From positions 1-11,079 of the forward strand of contig JAPEVF010001320.1 in NCBI GenBank assembly GCA_029747585.1: a DNA stretch of 11,079 nucleotides, written 5' to 3'. Both the position numbers and the translations under genes were made by a program. Every line of letters starts with the position of its first letter. Positions within the stretch are counted from its first letter, which is position 1. The notes beneath the pieces were generated by a model. The model was not told where the DNA came from. It did no database searches and saw only the letters and a program-made list of their open reading frames with translations. Origin of the DNA: Pleurotus djamor. Its lineage: Eukaryota; Basidiomycota; Agaricomycetes; Agaricales; Pleurotaceae. Positions 7,703 through 11,079 of the stretch are shown in pieces.

Positions 7703-8219
7703 TTATATATAACCAAAGAGATTTTCAGCGCATATATGCACCCTATATGCGTCAATTGCGATACACGATGACGACGACACTCTTGATGAGGGCCGTCTGA
7801 CCACGGGAAGGCAGTGACGAGAATGACAATCGCAGGGATGGAGGGAAGGGATGGAGGGTCTGCAATGGACAGCTGCGCGGAGAGGAATGTCGCAGCCGTG
7901 AAGGTGCCTTTCGGGTGGCTTGATGAGAAGCTGGAAGGGCGAGAAACGAGTGGTGGGATTGTGTATCGGAGGGGTATGGTATTGTCCAGCAGAAGCGAGA
8001 TCTCAGATTCATGGACGGTGTCATGACAGAATACGTTCGGAGCGGCGAAGGGGGACGGTGTAAAGGACAGAGACTAGGAACAAGGAAAAGTCAAGGGACT
8101 AGTTGACTAGCAGCAGAGGGCTTGAATTGGTTTCGACATTGCCACGGAACCGCAGATGGAAGAGATACCACGGAGAGTGGAAAGTCCGAGGAAGAAGTGT
8201 GCGGGGAAGAAGACGTCAT
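7703..8219 (-). CDS. Candidate three-exon gene, hypothetical protein of 120 aa with a hydrophobic tail
   Basis: No family recognised. The minus-strand ATG at 8219 opens a 17-codon Ser-rich exon (to 8169) ending at GTATCT. A 95-nt intron ends in a pyrimidine-rich TTCCTAG at 8074 with a CTTGAC branch motif. Exon 2 (8073-7802) is continuously open and many codons end in C, as expected of fungal coding sequence. A second intron (7801-7743, 59 nt, GTCAGA..CATATAG) leads to a short last exon with TAA at 7705-7703. The phases match at both junctions. Near the carboxy end AIVILVTAF is a possible short membrane segment. If the second intron is retained the frame continues to a TAG at 7695-7693. Without an intron the same DNA gives a different 90-codon ORF (8024-7752) in another frame, which I consider less likely. 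Confidence 0.3.
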
Positions 8220-9291
8220 TTGATTGGTCGTGGGGAATTGAGACCCAGCTCTCNTTTTTTTCTCCTCTTCCCACCAACGAACTCGCAATGCTCTTTCCTC
8301 ATATCTCAGTCTGTGCTTCTACCACGCACTCATTGCTGTTGCATTCTTGCCTCTCGGACGTCGAGGACTCCATGGACATCCGAGTGGTTCAAACGTTCAC
8401 TGTTTCATCATTCTTATATTCCCTTCCAAGCGCACTCAACACATCCTGTCGCTCTCGTATCTGACGCTTCCGTCAACTCCTTCCTGCTACCAAATGACGT
8501 CGATGCTCAGTCGTGTGTGGTTTGGTTCCGACATTCCAAAGACATACTTCTCGGTGCTCCTCCTATTCACACCCTGTTCATCGAACGTAGAGAATACTTC
8601 TACCTCCGCTGCCTCCTTCTCTTNATTTACTCCCCCTTCGTACACCAGCCCATCAACTCGTCTGTCCATCCATCTCCATGCTCTTCGACCCCGTTCAAGT
8701 CATTTCGTCCATTCATGACAATGACCCAACCGTCTCGCTCGCACATTGACACCTTTGCTATTTGTCCCGCATATACTCTCCGCCACTTCTCATCTGTCAT
8801 TTGCTTTTGAATTGCCCCATTGTCCTGCTTAACCCGTGCACGTGGTCCGATTCGGCGACGCATCCAAGACTACTTTTGTGTGTCCGTTCCTCATCTTTTG
8901 CTTTCATGCTCTACTTACATTCTCGCTCATACCGCTTTGCTGAACGGACGCATATACCCCACTCAAGGAATAGAATCATCGAACATTGGGCACGAAATAA
9001 TCTACGCGTCGACTTCTCGTTACTCCCCTTCCTATGGCACAACTTGAAGACATTCCAGATGGCATATCTCACACCTACATGAATTTCCAGAGTAAGTCCG
9101 CTTCTTGGCTTGTGTGGAACGACTTTGACAAGACCGCGCTGTGTTCATATCACACCAACGCGAAAAGTATGGCGTGCCACATGGCCGTCCTTGGATATTC
9201 CGTCCCACTAAGGTGTCGAGGAGGACGAATTTCGTTATACCTCGCGTTTGCGTTACGGCATACCTCAGGGTAATCCTCAAAGGGTGAGCTC
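8220..9291 (+). other. C/T-rich region with unassembled plus-strand open frames
   Basis: One plus frame starting at the ATG at 8288 has only three stops up to 9082. An intron at 8457-8510 (54 nt, GTATCT..GCTCAG) would remove the first, and a TAG ending at 8590 looks like an acceptor. Protein-like stretches include LSDVEDSMDIRVVQTF and MLFDPVQVISSIHDNDPTVS. An ATG at 9034 begins MAQLEDIPDGISHTYMNFQ and meets a GTAAGT donor at 9092; downstream, the frame with EEDEFRYTSRLRYGIPQGN ends at a GTGAGC donor at 9284, but the acceptor linking them is unclear. The region also holds ambiguous bases at 8254 and 8624. A gene is likely somewhere here, but I cannot define it. Confidence 0.25.
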
Positions 9292-10148
9292 ACCTGTTTT
9301 TACTTCTACGAAGACACGGTAAAGCCAACGACCACCGTAGAATCCGTCTGCTTTCCAGAGCAACCTATCTGATTTCCATTTCTAGTCTCGTAGATCTCTT
9401 TGTTTCACGAATCACTCCTCTCCAACTCTATAAATATCTTCATGAGACTGACTTTGTCCCAATTTGATCGCAGCGTCCTACTCTGACACCAAGGCGAGTC
9501 TTGACTCTTCCTCATAGCTTCTTCGATCCCAAAGGTGACGCTGACACCGATTAATCGTTGGCAAGACCCATCTTTCTTCGTCCCTTCGATCTATCCATGT
9601 TCCTCTCAAAACAGTCCGTCCCCCCACATCACATACTCCGAAAGGAGACGCTGCACAGCACAACGAACGAGCCGTTGAGAGGCTTGGTACCTCTGTTCCC
9701 CACGTACTCGAGCTGGTTTGAGTACCCCAGCATCCGGATGTGGCCGGGAATCCTCAGGATATAACGAAACGAGAAGTAGACTGCGAAAAGTCGATGTACC
9801 TCCAATAATAATGTGAGTCAGGTTATCTTAACTCACGAATATTTGGCCGTCTGATATCAATCTTCCCCTCCACTTCAGGCTCTCGACGTCTAGTTGGCCA
9901 TATAACCTCGTTCTCGTCCAGATGAGAATGTCAATCCTCGCGGGTTGATCGACAGGACAACCGATAGGGATTACCTAGCTGTAGAGTATTGTGGACTCGA
10001 ACCGCGTACTCCGTCAACTTCTCCCCCCCCCTCGCGATTCCCATGGTTCTTGCCCAGCCGTTAACGCGCTTCATGGAGCGGCAAGTCCGACTGGGTGGAT
10101 GAGTTGACACACAAGCATACGTTTGTGGGGGTATCCTTTCCATCTACT
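9292..10148. other. No assignable gene; one plus-strand intron-like signal
   Basis: The segment 9813-9878 (66 nt) has a GTGAGT donor, a CTGAT-type branch and a CACTTCAG acceptor on the plus strand. The flanking frame, open from 9680 and ending at a TGA near 9949, is short and unrecognised. An ATG at 9597 opens 55 codons in another frame. A run of nine C occupies 10023-10031. No repeat or mobile element was seen. Confidence 0.2.
9429..9436 (+). promoter_or_regulatory. TATAAATA, possible core promoter
   Basis: A perfect match to TATAWAWR is followed by C/T-rich sequence and, 160 bp later, by the ATG at 9597. It is placed where a core promoter could sit, but the downstream gene is not established. 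Confidence 0.25.
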
Positions 10149-10430
10149 CTATCTTACGTTCTTTCGAAGTTCATATTCATGCCCTTTTTCATTTTTTCGT
10201 TTCTCGTTTTTTAAGTCAAATCCTCCACTTGCGTCTCGTCTTGATGAGAAACTCGAAGAGCAAGAGGAGAATCTCAGTAATTGGGACTTGAGATCGACGA
10301 CAACTTCGAGGCCACTGAATGCGGGGAAGATGACGTCAGAGGCACAAGCGGTGATTGCGGTCCATTGAGCCCGTGTCCTTTTCCCATCGTTGTCATTTCT
10401 TCCCACCAACGACGTCGACCTCTTTCTCAT
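10149..10430 (-). CDS. Small candidate ORF, hypothetical protein of 93 aa
   Basis: No family recognised. The single-exon minus-strand frame starts at the ATG at 10430 and ends at TAG 10151-10149. The product begins with a basic, hydrophilic stretch (MRKRSTSLVGRNDNDGKR), has a more hydrophobic middle (ACASDVIFPAFSGLEVVVDL), a Ser-rich segment, and a very basic Lys/Arg/Glu tail. Many codons in the middle third end in C, consistent with coding. The AT-rich tail encoding KNEKRKNEK is less codon-like, so a splice site before it is possible. The opposite strand is also open over part of this DNA. Confidence 0.25.
   Translation of the reverse strand: MRKRSTSLVGRNDNDGKRTRAQWTAITACASDVIFPAFSGLEVVVDLKSQLLRFSSCSSSFSSRRDASGGFDLKNEKRKNEKGHEYELRKNVR
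10331..10338. promoter_or_regulatory. TGACGTCA palindrome (CRE-like)
   Basis: This is the second perfect 8-bp CRE/ATF site in the window. It lies inside the small minus-strand ORF if that ORF is real, otherwise in intergenic DNA. No more than a sequence match. Confidence 0.2.
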
Positions 10431-10706
10431 CGCCAGCAACGACGACAACGATCGTTTCCCATATCCGTCTTTATGAACTCAAATCTAGCCGCTTTACGAT
10501 TCTGTCTTCGACTCTCCGACTGAGTATGGGCGATTTTAGGCTTCCCATTCGACCTGGGATGATTTCCGCAGCTCCAGGCTCCAAGAGTCCGTTTCCTCGA
10601 GTTCTTGCTCTTCAAATTGCCATCGAATATACACTTGATAGGATGCTGTAGCTAGCTGGGATCGGACTGTTGGCGAGTCAACTATATTCCTGTGTAAATT
10701 TCGTCT
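10431..10706. other. No assignable gene
   Basis: Short overlapping frames occur on both strands: a basic 62-codon frame at 10615-10427 on the minus strand, and a plus frame ending in a TAG near 10652. They lack splice support or recognisable content. The segment would hold the promoter of the ORF at 10430 and the 3' flank of the gene entering from the right. Confidence 0.25.
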
Positions 10707-11079
10707 TTAACAGACTTTCCCTCCCAGAACACGCCTCCTTTCACGGATAAAGGGTACCATCAAGTCGATGAATCCAACGTGTAGCTCAAGCGTAGAGGTC
10801 TCAGACGCTTGAGGTTGCGCGGATACTGGTGCCCCAGCCGTAGCTCTATACGCCGAGGTCGTCACCTCCTCTGTAACCAATGCTGGTGACACATGTACAG
10901 CTCGTCCTCCTCCTCGCATATGCTTATTCAGATCGTTTCTCAAGATCTCACAGCTGGTGGTCATATTTAAACGATCCCGACACGAAATAACCGGCTTCAC
11001 GACCTATCCCATGAGACGATGCTGATGGTCATTTTTCACAGGGCTGTGTTCTCACCAAGACAACGAAGAGGGCTTCTCG
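10707..11079 (-). CDS. 3' end of a gene entering from the right, hypothetical protein
   Basis: Partial: the 5' part lies outside the window. The minus-strand exon 11079-11056 reads REALFVVL in phase 0 and ends at a GTGAGA donor at 11055. A 52-nt intron ends in GGGATAG at 11004, and the next exon (11003-10707) continues in frame for 98 codons to TAA. The in-frame TAG at the acceptor means the long exon cannot simply extend upstream, which supports splicing. The visible product has a charged segment (ILRNDLNKHMRGGGR), an Ala/Thr/Ser/Pro-rich linker and a carboxy end with LHVGFIDLMVPFIRERRR. No domain recognised. A protein interior or carboxy terminus is likely; function cannot be given. Confidence 0.4.

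Noticed and set aside
9990..10060. Perfect B-box-like GGTTCGAGTCC on the minus strand, suggesting a tRNA
   Set aside because: The T stem would have two mismatches, the acceptor stem has no partner about 70 nt upstream, and no A box is present.
1..11079. Transposon, CRISPR, defence island or biosynthetic cluster
   Set aside because: No reverse transcriptase, integrase or transposase motif, terminal repeat, CRISPR-type repeat array or recognisable cluster enzyme was seen on either strand.

Overview
The window looks like nuclear DNA of a filamentous or yeast-like fungus, most likely a basidiomycete. Base composition is balanced. Putative introns are short (about 44-66 nt for most), with GTNNGT-type donors, CTNAC-like branch points and YAG acceptors, and long uninterrupted reading frames are almost absent. 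Only one protein family is recognisable by eye: the amino-terminal half of a DUF2235 (alpha/beta-hydrolase-like) protein on the minus strand at 2217-1502. Everything else is assigned from splice signals and reading-frame continuity and should be treated as hypothetical.

Layout. 1-130: a degenerate ~60-bp tandem repeat holding three ACGCGT elements. 254-1231 (+): a candidate seven-exon gene of unknown function. 1502-2217 (-): the DUF2235 gene, four exons, with a frame break in exon 2 and loss of its carboxy-terminal half. 2218-4130: mostly minus-strand open fragments that could not be assembled, with a tentative small gene (4018-3759) below a (TA)5 TATA-like element. 4808-7277 (+): a candidate large multi-exon gene for a low-complexity, apparently disordered protein; it contains two in-frame stops and a G-quadruplex-like G tract. 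7321-7664 and 7703-8219 (-): two small candidate genes with introns, convergent with it. 8220-10148: C/T-rich sequence with scattered plus-strand open frames and two ambiguous bases. 10149-10430 (-): a small candidate ORF. 10707-11079 (-): the last exons of a gene that enters from the right edge.

No rRNA, tRNA, CRISPR array, intact transposon or recognisable gene cluster was found, and I see no evidence that the genes form a system. Reading-frame damage in the one recognisable gene and in the large candidate gene, together with two N bases, suggests either a decaying region or an assembly with base errors. The two cannot be separated from the sequence alone.
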